Below are positions 1 through 6,278 of a stretch of DNA of 6,532 nt, piece after piece. The translations under genes and the position numbers were made by a program. Every line of letters begins with the position of its first letter. The first letter of the stretch is position 1. A model generated the notes under the pieces. That model was given only the letters and a program-made list of their open reading frames with translations. It searched no databases and was not told where the DNA came from. This stretch comes from Desulfovibrionaceae bacterium UBA930 (lineage in GTDB: Bacteria; Desulfobacterota; Desulfovibrionia; Desulfovibrionales; Desulfovibrionaceae): the NCBI GenBank assembly GCA_002293605.1, contig DBDO01000188.1:1-6532 (forward strand). The letters are read 5' to 3'.

Positions 1-234
1 CAGGCCGGAATCATCGGCCACGGCCACCAGGCCGGTGGCGCTGCTGACGGCAGCGGCCTTGATCAGGGCGTTTTCCGCAAAGCTTTCTCCGTTTTCTTCT
101 ATCTCGCCAATGCCTGTAAAGGCTTCCAGCCCCAGAACGCTCAGGTGGAAGGGGGCCAGGAGGCCCGCGAGTTCGCGCACCTTGCCCTGGTTGCGTGTGG
201 CCAGCACAATGCAGGCGGCCGGATCCGGGCTCAT
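1..234 (-). CDS. rdgB: RdgB/HAM1 family XTP/dITP diphosphatase, N-terminal part (cut by window edge)
   Basis: The first 78 residues of a house-cleaning nucleotide pyrophosphatase are visible; the C-terminal part lies outside the window. The family hydrolyses XTP, dITP and ITP to the monophosphate plus pyrophosphate in the cytoplasm, keeping deaminated purines out of DNA and RNA. Visible signatures are the N-terminal nucleotide-binding loop LATRNQGKVREL (residues 11-22), the motif GESFAENALIKA (49-60) with the conserved Glu54, and ADDSGL (73-78) with the acidic pair Asp74-Asp75 that handles metal and catalysis in this family. These align in order and spacing with E. coli RdgB. The ATG at 234 has an AGAGGA ribosome binding site about 5 nt upstream. 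The gene starts 38 nt after the stop of the histidine kinase on the same strand, so the two are probably co-transcribed. Family identity is secure; completeness of the gene cannot be judged. Confidence 0.93.
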   Translation of the reverse strand, partial: MSPDPAACIVLATRNQGKVRELAGLLAPFHLSVLGLEAFTGIGEIEENGESFAENALIKAAAVSSATGLVAVADDSGL

Positions 235-272
235 ATATTTCCTCTGTTTTGGGATGGTGGAAGGGCTATTGC

Positions 273-1409
273 TCAGGAGAGCCTCTGCTTCGCTGAATCA
301 GAATAAGAGCTTCTATGCTCCAAGGCAACAGGAACAAAAAGGGTAATGCGCGTGCCCTGTCCTTCCGCGCTCTCCAGCGACAGCTTGCCGCCCATGTCGC
401 TGATGACTTTACGCGTCATGGCAAGGCCCAGGCCCGAGCCCCTGCTCTTGGTGGTGAAAAAAGGGCTGAAGATTTTATCCTGAATTTCCACAGGAATGCC
501 TGCCCCTGTATCTTCAACCGTTATGCGCACCTGGCTGTTGTCTCTGCTTGCGCGTAAAGTTAGGGCCCCGCCTTCGGCCATGGCCTCAAGGGCGTTTTTG
601 ACCAGATTAATCAGACACTGTTTCAGATTTTCCGCATTGCCGCTGGCTTTTGGCAAGTGCGGCTCAATTTCGAGCACAACCTTGATGCCCCGCTCCTCGC
701 TGCCGATGGTCATGAGCTCAACAGTCTGGCGGGCCACGGCTCCGGGATCGAACTCGCTCAGTTCCTGCGCGGTAGGGCGGGCGAAATTGAGAATATTGGT
801 CAGAATTTCGTCCAGCCGCCGCGATTCCTCATAAATAATGCGCGCCTTTTCCCTGGCCGCATCGCTTAAGGCCGGGGCGCGCAACAGGGCGTTGGCAAAG
901 CCGCCGATGGAAAAGAGCGGATTGCGTATTTCATGCGCCATATAGGTGGAAAGCTCGCCGATAGCGGCCATTTTTTCGCTCTGTTGCAGGCGCTGTTCCA
1001 GGTGTTCCCTTTCGGTAACATCGCGGCGGATATACAAATACTGCAAGGCCGAGCCAAAGGCCCCTGGCACTGGGTAACAGGAGGCCTGGACATAGCGCAT
1101 TCTGCCGGAAGGCGTGACTTCGCACAGCATCTGCTCTGCCTGTTTGCCGGATCGTCTGGCGGCAAAAAAGGGATTGTCCGGCTCACTATTCGGGCAAAAG
1201 GGCATGGGGATTTCGCTGTCGGCGCAGTGTCTGCCCGTAAGCTGGGCGCGGCTCATGCCGCGCGCTTCGGCGGCGTAGCGGTTTACATCCAGAATAAGCC
1301 CGTTCTCGTCAAGTACCAGAATGTCGCCATCCATCTGGTCCACCAGCAGGGCGAAAAGTTTTTGCGATGTGCGCAGCGTTGGGCCCGGGGCTTCAAGCTT
1401 CATATCCAT
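273..1409 (-). CDS. Soluble PAS-domain sensor histidine kinase (NtrB-like HisKA/HATPase_c)
   Basis: A 378-residue cytoplasmic sensor kinase with no membrane segment or signal peptide. Residues about 15-135 form a PAS domain (LVLDENGLILDVN at 31-43; the RRDVTEREHLE connector at 128-138). The HisKA dimerisation domain follows, with the H-box MAHEIRNP, giving His159 as the likely phosphorylated residue. The ATPase domain has the N-box around INLVKNALEAM (267-277), the G1 box DTGAGI (300-305), the F-box FSPFFTTK (314-321) and the G2 box GSGLGLA (324-330), so it should be catalytically competent. The PAS domain carries Cys62, Cys72, Cys95 and Cys111, which could matter for redox or ligand sensing, but this is speculative. 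The start at 1409 has GAGGA 7 nt upstream; a second in-frame ATG at 1403 is less well placed. No response regulator is in the window, so the partner is unknown. It is divergent from rimO and precedes rdgB. Confidence 0.93.
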   Translation of the reverse strand: MDMKLEAPGPTLRTSQKLFALLVDQMDGDILVLDENGLILDVNRYAAEARGMSRAQLTGRHCADSEIPMPFCPNSEPDNPFFAARRSGKQAEQMLCEVTPSGRMRYVQASCYPVPGAFGSALQYLYIRRDVTEREHLEQRLQQSEKMAAIGELSTYMAHEIRNPLFSIGGFANALLRAPALSDAAREKARIIYEESRRLDEILTNILNFARPTAQELSEFDPGAVARQTVELMTIGSEERGIKVVLEIEPHLPKASGNAENLKQCLINLVKNALEAMAEGGALTLRASRDNSQVRITVEDTGAGIPVEIQDKIFSPFFTTKSRGSGLGLAMTRKVISDMGGKLSLESAEGQGTRITLFVPVALEHRSSYSDSAKQRLS

Positions 1410-1463
1410 AGGGGCTTCCTCGTCTGCTGATGATGTTAAAGGTCAATTCCAGGAAGCATAAAA

Positions 1464-1469
1464 TATAAT
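1464..1469 (+). promoter_or_regulatory. Candidate -10 box (TATAAT) facing rimO
   Basis: A perfect TATAAT stands in an AT-rich patch (about 1456-1470) within otherwise GC-rich sequence. It points toward the structured region and rimO, with a predicted transcription start near 1476. The matching -35 position (around 1441-1446, GGTCAA) is poor, so the promoter is either weak, activator-dependent, or not genuine. The same patch could serve the divergent histidine kinase (TATATT on the minus strand), but no good -35 was found for that direction. Confidence 0.4.
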
Positions 1470-1526
1470 TCCGGGCAATACCAATAGTTTTCTGGGACGG
1501 CTCTACCTTCCCAGACTCCTCCGGCA

Positions 1527-1770
1527 GGGGAGGTGGCCCCCTGCACCCGCAATGTTTGTGGCAATGGCTTGCAAGGGGGGGTGCCTGAGCGTGGAGAAGG
1601 CGAAGTCATCTGAGGAAATCCCTTGCCGAAAGTCCGGAGGGCCGCGGCCACAGGCTCTGTGCAGCGCCCTCTGGCGGGTGTGAGCGGAGCCCGCATAAGA
1701 AAAGACGGCTTCAACAGCCAGCGCTTCTTCCGGTACTTGCGCAAGAAGGGCGGGCAGGGTACACAGCCCC
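1527..1770 (+). ncRNA. Long structured noncoding region: candidate 6S-like RNA or structured rimO leader
   Basis: This stretch upstream of rimO shows no recognisable protein but strong self-complementarity consistent with one long rod. The ends pair: GGGG 1527-1530 with CCCC 1767-1770, GTG 1533-1535 with CAC 1762-1764, and CCCTGC 1539-1544 with GCAGGG 1754-1759, extended by CCGC 1547-1550 with GCGG 1750-1753. Further in, 1587-1594 pairs with 1718-1726 (one bulge) and GAAGTC 1602-1607 with 1707-1712. The apical arm is a 9-bp helix, 1634-1642 with 1666-1674, capped by CACAG/CTGTG (1649-1653/1657-1661). Between the closing stem and the rod is a large unpaired 5' side (about 1551-1586), opposite a small 3' hairpin (CTTGCGCAAG, 1736-1745). 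That closing stem, bubble and long arm order resembles 6S RNA, which mimics an open promoter, but the length (about 240 nt) is above the usual 180-200 and no sequence signature proves it. A cis-acting rimO leader is the main alternative. Confidence 0.35.
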
Positions 1771-1772
1771 TT

Positions 1773-3125
1773 ATGCTTAATCTCTATTCCATCAGCCTCG
1801 GCTGCCCGAAAAACCGAGTGGACACAGAGCGCGCCCTGGCCGAACTGACGGTGTTCGGGCCGGTGCGGACCGTGGACGCCGTTGAAAAGGCCGACTGCGT
1901 CTTCATCAATACCTGCGGCTTTATTGCTCCGGCCATTGAAGAAACGGTGCGTACCCTTGTAGAAACTATTGATCGCATCCAGTCCCTGCCTCCTGCCAGG
2001 CGGCCTTTGCTGGCCGTTGCCGGTTGCCTTGTCGGGCGCTACGGCAAGGAGACCCTGCTGCCGGATTTGCCGGAAGTGGACCTGATGCTCGACAACCGCG
2101 CTCTGGCCACTTGGGGGCAGAGCCTGCGCGAAGCCCTGGCAAAGCGCCATAAGAAAGCGAAAGGCGAGCCAAAGACGCACGCCCGCATGCTCTCCACCGG
2201 CCCTTCCTATGCCTGGCTGAAGATCAGCGACGGCTGCCGCCACACCTGCGCCTTTTGCACCATTCCCCTCATTCGGGGGCCGCTGGTCAGCACGCCTGCG
2301 GAGGCTTTGAAGCAGGAGGCCACCCTGCTTCTGGAGCAGGGCGTAAAAGAACTGGTGCTGGTAGCCCAGGATCTGACGGCCTGGGGCTCGGACATGCGGC
2401 CTAAAAGCGCCCTGCCCGCCCTGCTGGACGAGCTTTTGCCCCTACCCGGCCTTGAGCGCCTGCGCCTTATGTATTTGTATCCTTCCGGCCTGAGCCAGGA
2501 GCTTTTGAGCTATCTCAAGGCTGCCGGACCGCCCTTTGTGCCCTATTTTGACGTGCCCTTGCAGCACGCGGCAGAATCCGTGCTCAGGCGCATGGGCCGT
2601 CCCTTTGCCGGAAAGCCCAGGGCTGCGGTGGACCGCATTCGCGAATATTTCCCCGAAGCGGCCTTACGCACCACCTTTATTGCCGGTTTTCCCGGAGAAA
2701 GCCCGGACGATGTGGAAGAACTCGCCCGCTTCATTCAGGATACCCGCTTCCATCATCTTGGCGTGTTCGCCTATCAGGCGGAAGAAGGTACGCCCGCCGC
2801 GAGCATGCTGGATCAGGTTCCGATGGAAGAGAGAGAAAAAAGGCGCGATCTGCTGATGAGCCTGCAAGCGGAAATAAGCGAGGAGATTCTGGAACAGTAT
2901 GTGGGCACCCGGCAGCGGGTGCTGGTGGACGCCGCGCATCCGGAATGGCCGGGTTTGCACACGGGCCGGGCCTGGTTTCAGGCCCCGGAAAGCGACGGCG
3001 TCACCTATGTCAGCGGACCGGGGGTTAAGCCCGGTGCCCTTGTGGAGGCGGATATCACCGAGTCCGCGCACTATGATTTGATCGCGCTCACTGATGCGGA
3101 AGAAGAGAGCTGCCCGGAAGGATAA
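1773..3125 (+). CDS. rimO: Ribosomal protein uS12 methylthiotransferase RimO
   Basis: A 450-residue radical SAM enzyme that adds a methylthio group to the beta-carbon of a conserved aspartate in ribosomal protein uS12 (Asp89 in E. coli), using two [4Fe-4S] clusters and SAM. The N-terminal methylthiotransferase domain begins SLGCPKNRVDTE and supplies Cys11, Cys48 (NTCGF) and Cys85 (AGCLVGRY) for the auxiliary cluster. The radical SAM core carries CRHTCAFC with Cys155, Cys159 and Cys162, followed by IPLIRGPLVS, typical of RimO and unlike MiaB. A TRAM domain for substrate RNA or protein contact occupies about residues 375-440. Length fits the family, with a short acidic tail. The ATG at 1773 is chosen because the family starts just before SLGCPKN; its ribosome binding site is weak (AGGG at 1756-1759, 13 nt away) and lies inside a predicted helix. 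The 3' end overlaps convergent pheA by 55 bp. Confidence 0.96.
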   Translation: MLNLYSISLGCPKNRVDTERALAELTVFGPVRTVDAVEKADCVFINTCGFIAPAIEETVRTLVETIDRIQSLPPARRPLLAVAGCLVGRYGKETLLPDLPEVDLMLDNRALATWGQSLREALAKRHKKAKGEPKTHARMLSTGPSYAWLKISDGCRHTCAFCTIPLIRGPLVSTPAEALKQEATLLLEQGVKELVLVAQDLTAWGSDMRPKSALPALLDELLPLPGLERLRLMYLYPSGLSQELLSYLKAAGPPFVPYFDVPLQHAAESVLRRMGRPFAGKPRAAVDRIREYFPEAALRTTFIAGFPGESPDDVEELARFIQDTRFHHLGVFAYQAEEGTPAASMLDQVPMEEREKRRDLLMSLQAEISEEILEQYVGTRQRVLVDAAHPEWPGLHTGRAWFQAPESDGVTYVSGPGVKPGALVEADITESAHYDLIALTDAEEESCPEG

Positions 3126-4219
3126 CTGCCGAGCACCCGCAAAAACAGGCAGTGTTCACGGGCGGCGGCAAGCGCGGGCGCGTGCTCTTCGGCAAAGATA
3201 TCGCATTCGATATCCGCGAAAAAGATGTAGCTGCCGGGCTCTCCGGGCATGGGCCGGGATTCGAGCTTGCGCAGGTTGATGTTGTGTGCGGCGAAGATTT
3301 CGAGCATGGCAAAGAGCTTGCCGGGCCTGTCCGGCACGGCGAAAAGGAGCGAGCTTTTATCTGTTCCGGGCCGGTCTGCCGGGCTGCGTCCGATGATGAC
3401 GAAGCGGGTGCGGTTGCCGGGGGCGTCCTCAATATCCTGGGCCAGCACGCGCAGCCCGAGCTCCCCGGCCAGGGAGGCATGGGCTATGGCGGCGGCGTTT
3501 TCCTGATCCAGCACATGGCGGGCCGCCGCTGCCGTGCTTTCCAGGGGCAGCAGGGCGGCCCTGGGCAGCAGGCTTTTGAGCCACAGGCCGCACTGGGCCA
3601 GGGGCTGGGGGTGAGAAAAAACCCGCTGCACCGAGGCAAGTTCACGTTCTTTTGAAAGCAGACTGTGCCGGATGCGGCAGGAGGTTTCGGCCCGGATGTG
3701 CAGGTCGGGGTGGCGCAGGAAGAGATCAAAGCTCTGCCCTATGCCGCCCTGGATGGAGTTTTCCAGCGGGATGATGCCGATATCGCAGACCTCATCGGAA
3801 ACAGCCGCAAACACATCGCCCAGCGAGAGTTTGGGCTGAAATTCGGCCAGACTGCCGAGCAGCTCGCGGCCCGCGATATGGGAAAAGGTGCCTTCCGGCC
3901 CGAGAAAGGCCACCTGCTGCGGCCTTTGCAGGTAGCGGGAGGAAGAGAGCACCTCCCGGTAAATGGCCCGCAGGTGTTCTTTGGGCAGGGGGCCCGTACT
4001 TGCGGCTTGCAGCTGTTTCAGCAAATCGGCCTCGCGGCCGGGGCGAAAGACCTCGCTTTGTCCGTCCGTGCGCTTGAGCGCGCCCACGGCAAGGCTGAGA
4101 GAGGCCCGGCGGTTGAGCAGGCTGACAAGCTGGGCGTCCACATCGCCAATTGCCTGGCGGAGGCTCTCAAGGGAGGCCGGGGCCTCTGTATGGGGGGCAG
4201 GGGGGCTATGTTTCGGCAT
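3071..4219 (-). CDS. pheA: Bifunctional chorismate mutase/prephenate dehydratase with ACT domain (P-protein)
   Basis: A 382-residue cytoplasmic enzyme converting chorismate to prephenate and then to phenylpyruvate, the committed branch to phenylalanine. Residues about 15-98 are an AroQ-type chorismate mutase (SLRQAIGDVDAQLVSLLNRR). The prephenate dehydratase domain spans about 102-278 with FLGPEGTFSH (105-114), PLENSIQGGI (151-160), FSHPQPLAQC (201-210) and the catalytic NRTRFVI (269-275). The ACT domain (about 288-365) has PDRPGKL (296-302) and the ESRP motif (320-323) that forms the phenylalanine effector site, so Phe feedback inhibition is likely. The ATG at 4219 lies 6 nt after the aroB' stop; AGGA 9 nt upstream and AGAGG overlapping that stop provide ribosome binding. 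It is the last gene of the operon in this window, and its unconserved Ser-rich tail (after about 366) overlaps the rimO 3' end. Family length and motifs are complete. Confidence 0.97.
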   Translation of the reverse strand: MPKHSPPAPHTEAPASLESLRQAIGDVDAQLVSLLNRRASLSLAVGALKRTDGQSEVFRPGREADLLKQLQAASTGPLPKEHLRAIYREVLSSSRYLQRPQQVAFLGPEGTFSHIAGRELLGSLAEFQPKLSLGDVFAAVSDEVCDIGIIPLENSIQGGIGQSFDLFLRHPDLHIRAETSCRIRHSLLSKERELASVQRVFSHPQPLAQCGLWLKSLLPRAALLPLESTAAAARHVLDQENAAAIAHASLAGELGLRVLAQDIEDAPGNRTRFVIIGRSPADRPGTDKSSLLFAVPDRPGKLFAMLEIFAAHNINLRKLESRPMPGEPGSYIFFADIECDIFAEEHAPALAAAREHCLFLRVLGSYPSGQLSSSASVSAIKS

Positions 4220-4225
4220 GACCTC

Positions 4226-5251
4226 TCATCCTTCTCTGATATCTTCCACTATGCGCATACCGAAATGGCGGCCGGGGATGTCCGTATGGCAGAGCACCCT
4301 GTCGCCCTCCTTGAGTTCGACCACGCTGACGGCCCTGCCCTCGGGCGTGACCAGGCGGATGGTTTCGGCGTTTTGCAAAAACACCGCCCCTGTGACGCTT
4401 GTGCCTCCGCTCGTGATTTCCGCTTCAATCAGGAGCATGGGACGGCGCTCCACCTTGACCCGGCCCACAGTGGCGTGTTCGGTCCTTCCGCTGTGATCCA
4501 CGATGAGCACTTCGCTGCCTGCGCCGAGCTCTTCCAGGTAGGCGGTGCGATCGCCCGGCATGCGGGCATAGGCGTGCACCCCGCCCGCGTTGATGCGAAA
4601 AGGACGGGCCGCCACATACTCGTTATGCTCGGTCTCGGCATTGACCAGAAAGGTGAAGGCGGCGGAATTGCCCACCAGCATGCCTTGGCCGGTGCGGAAA
4701 AGGCTGGTGGTGTCCACGCAGACCCGGTGCCCCATGCCGGCCTGGGCTATCTTGAGGATGACAGCCGAAGTAAGGGGGAGGGAGGCGGATTCAAACTTGA
4801 AGGCCGCGACGATTCCCTTAATCTCGGGCAGGGCCTCGGGGGTGAGCACCAGGGTGTCCACCCCGCGCTCCAGAATGCCTTTGGCCAGTTCCGCCTCTTC
4901 CGGGCTTCCCGCTTCCACGGCAATGCCGGGCGCAGAGGCGAGCAGATTTTCCACCGGAATGACTTCCCAGCCTCTGTGCAGGATCACCAGTTGCGGCGCG
5001 TTCGCCTCTCCCCTTTCCGGCCTCTGGTCCGTCCGGGCGGCATGGACAAGGGCTGCGGCCCGCTCCTCGTCCTGTTTGCAGGCAAGCGTGACAAAGGCTG
5101 CCGCGCTTTCGGGCCATACCTCGCAGCGGGCCAGCTTTTGCGCGGCCTCCAGCACGGCATCCGGCACAATCAGGCCGTCCACGCCCGATTCCAGGGCCAG
5201 GGCCACCTCTTCCTTGACGTAGGGAAGCGCTTTGAACAAAATGCGGCGCAT
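4226..5251 (-). CDS. aroB': 3-dehydroquinate synthase II (archaeal-type, NAD-dependent)
   Basis: A 341-residue enzyme of the family typified by Methanocaldococcus MJ1249. It oxidatively deaminates and cyclises 2-amino-3,7-dideoxy-D-threo-hept-6-ulosonate (ADTH) to 3-dehydroquinate with NAD+, replacing classical AroB. Family blocks are visible in order: an N-terminal ALESGVDGLIVP; a central GMGHRVCVDTTSLF and GQGMLVGNSAAFTFLV; RPFRINAGGVHAY; the segment EVLIVDHSGRTEHATVGRVK; and the C-terminal NAETIRLV, LKEGDRVL and GRHFGM signatures. Length matches archaeal homologues. Two in-frame ATGs exist, at 5257 and 5251. The ribosome binding site GGGGGA directly abuts the first but sits 6 nt before the second, so 5251 is preferred; that ATG overlaps the aroA' stop as TAATG. 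Its position between aroA' and pheA makes it the second step of one biosynthetic operon. Confidence 0.95.
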   Translation of the reverse strand: MRRILFKALPYVKEEVALALESGVDGLIVPDAVLEAAQKLARCEVWPESAAAFVTLACKQDEERAAALVHAARTDQRPERGEANAPQLVILHRGWEVIPVENLLASAPGIAVEAGSPEEAELAKGILERGVDTLVLTPEALPEIKGIVAAFKFESASLPLTSAVILKIAQAGMGHRVCVDTTSLFRTGQGMLVGNSAAFTFLVNAETEHNEYVAARPFRINAGGVHAYARMPGDRTAYLEELGAGSEVLIVDHSGRTEHATVGRVKVERRPMLLIEAEITSGGTSVTGAVFLQNAETIRLVTPEGRAVSVVELKEGDRVLCHTDIPGRHFGMRIVEDIREG

Positions 5252-5263
5252 TAGCATTCCCCC
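5249..5263 (-). promoter_or_regulatory. Ribosome binding site and TAATG stop-start overlap coupling aroA' to aroB'
   Basis: GGGGGA (5263-5258 on the minus strand) lies inside the last codons of aroA'. The aroA' TAA shares one base with the ATG at 5251, a junction that usually gives translational coupling by re-initiation. Another in-frame ATG at 5257 has no spacing from the Shine-Dalgarno sequence and is the poorer candidate. Confidence 0.65.
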
Positions 5264-6051
5264 AGTTCGGCCAGGGCCTCGTCAACGCTTCTGCCCCCGT
5301 GCACGATGCCGGAAAGGGCGCGCACCAGCTCTCTGGGACGTTCGTGCTGAAAGACGTTGCGACCCACGGAAAGCCCGGCCCCGCCCGCTTTAAGGCAGTC
5401 GTGCACCATTTGCAGAAAGTCCCTGGTGGAATCCATTTTTTCGCCGCCCGCAATAACTACCGGAATACAGCAGCTTTCAACCACATGATTGAAGCTGTCA
5501 ATATCGCCGCAGTAGGGCACCTTTACGATGTCGGCCCCAAGCTCGGTGGCCAGGCGAGCGCTGTGGGCGATCACTTCCGGATCAAAGGGATTTTTGATGT
5601 GCGGGCCGCGCGCGTACACCATAGCCAGCAAAGGCATGCCCCAGTCATCGGCCTCGCGGGCCACCCGGCCCAGATCCGCCAGCATGGTGCCTTCGGCCAC
5701 GTCCCCCAGGTTGACGTGCACGGACACCGCGTCAGCCCCGATGCGCACGGCCTCCTGCACGGAAGCGACCAGAACCTTGCTGTTGGAGGAAGGGGAAAGG
5801 GCGGTGCCTGCGGAGAGATGCACGATCAGGCCGACATCGCGCCCGGAGCGGCGGTGGGCGCAGCGGATCAGGCCTTTGTGCATCAAAACGGCGTCCGCGC
5901 CGCCTTCGGCCACTTCGTCCACGGCGGTTCTTGCGTTAACCAGGCCGGCTATGGGGCCGACCGTAACCCCGTGATCCATGGGCACGATGATGCAGCGTTT
6001 GGTGTCCCGGTTAATGATGCGTTCCATCCGGATGGATTTTCCCAATTGCAT
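5251..6051 (-). CDS. aroA': 2-amino-3,7-dideoxy-D-threo-hept-6-ulosonate (ADTH) synthase, class I aldolase family
   Basis: A 266-residue Schiff-base aldolase of the DeoC/LacD/FbaB superfamily, closest to archaeal ADTH synthase (MJ0400). That enzyme condenses L-aspartate semialdehyde with 6-deoxy-5-ketofructose 1-phosphate, the first step of the DAHP-independent shikimate route. Visible signatures are [13 protein letters not shown] (21-33) with Asp26, the catalytic-tyrosine segment MVYARGP (Tyr146), and the Schiff-base lysine in [10 protein letters not shown] (Lys177). The phosphate-binding end includes VIAGGEK (199-205) and [10 protein letters not shown] (226-235). The three catalytic positions keep the same mutual spacing as Asp33, Tyr153 and Lys184 of MJ0400 (numbers from memory). 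The ATG at 6051 is chosen because AAGGA lies 7 nt upstream and the family starts there; an extension to 6162 would run through the attenuator terminator. The neighbouring aroB' supports ADTH synthase over a plain fructose-bisphosphate aldolase. Confidence 0.93.
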   Translation of the reverse strand: MQLGKSIRMERIINRDTKRCIIVPMDHGVTVGPIAGLVNARTAVDEVAEGGADAVLMHKGLIRCAHRRSGRDVGLIVHLSAGTALSPSSNSKVLVASVQEAVRIGADAVSVHVNLGDVAEGTMLADLGRVAREADDWGMPLLAMVYARGPHIKNPFDPEVIAHSARLATELGADIVKVPYCGDIDSFNHVVESCCIPVVIAGGEKMDSTRDFLQMVHDCLKAGGAGLSVGRNVFQHERPRELVRALSGIVHGGRSVDEALAELGEC

Positions 6052-6114
6052 GGTGCTGTCCTTGCTTGCGCCCCTCGGGCGGCTTGAGAAGCCTTGGGAG
6101 CAATGCCGGGGCTG

Positions 6115-6150
6115 AAAGAAAAGGGCCGCCGGCATTACGCCTGCGGCCCT
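6115..6150 (-). terminator. Rho-independent terminator upstream of aroA' (attenuator)
   Basis: On the minus strand GGGCCGC (6149-6143) pairs with GCGGCCC (6129-6123). After one mismatch, GGC (6141-6139) pairs with GCC (6133-6131), closing a 5-nt loop. The stem is followed at once by TTTTCTTT (6122-6115). It lies about 28 nt after the stop of the aromatic-rich leader peptide and 64 nt before the aroA' ATG. It therefore sits inside the transcript of the operon and would stop transcription before the structural genes. Confidence 0.88.
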
Positions 6151-6278
6151 GGTTACGGTCAAAACAGAATTGCTGTGTTACGCCGTACCTCTGCCGCAGG
6201 ACTTCCTAAAGTACCAAAAATAGAACCCGTAAAAAAACGAGTTCACAGCTTGGAAGGAGGAGGCAGCGGCAAAAGAGG
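6140..6278 (-). promoter_or_regulatory. Alternative pairing segments (protector 1:2 and antiterminator 2:3) of the attenuator
   Basis: Segment 2, CCTGCGGC (6200-6193), is an exact complement of GCCGCAGG (6147-6140), which includes most of the 5' arm of the terminator. Pairing these 8 bp blocks the terminator. Segment 2 also overlaps GCGGCAGAGG (6197-6188), which can pair with TGCCGC (6271-6266) and CCTC (6278-6275) near the start of the leader gene, with a 3-nt bulge. This gives three mutually exclusive helices (1:2, 2:3, 3:4), with the aromatic codons (6237-6208) between segments 1 and 2. A ribosome held at the early aromatic codons leaves segment 2 free for antitermination. One that reaches the stop codon at 6178 covers segment 2 and lets the terminator form. 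Confidence 0.75.

Noticed and set aside
1611..1640. GAGGAAA and AAAGTCCGG near each other, suggesting an RNase P RNA core
   Set aside because: The conserved block is interrupted by about a dozen bases, and the roughly 350-nt remainder of RNase P RNA would have to overlap the rimO coding sequence; other conserved regions are absent.
1623..1772. A 50-residue N-terminal extension of rimO from a TTG codon
   Set aside because: The extension is Arg/Lys-rich without family similarity, falls within the self-complementary region, and RimO proteins begin just before SLGCPKN.
1503..2243. A 246-codon open reading frame on the minus strand upstream and across the rimO 5' end
   Set aside because: It is antisense to conserved RimO sequence and to the structured region; no domain or ribosome binding site was seen.
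3125..3153. Hairpin ACTGCC/GGCAGT just after the rimO stop as a terminator
   Set aside because: The 17-nt loop is long, the stem has only 6 bp, and no T-run follows on either strand.
3665..5254. A 529-codon open reading frame on the plus strand
   Set aside because: It lies opposite pheA and aroB', whose motifs are complete on the minus strand. The product is His/Gly/Ala-rich with no recognisable domain, as expected for antisense frames in GC-rich DNA.
6052..6162. A 37-residue N-terminal extension of aroA' from the ATG at 6162
   Set aside because: It would translate through the attenuator terminator and U-tract. The ATG at 6051 has a good ribosome binding site and fits family length.
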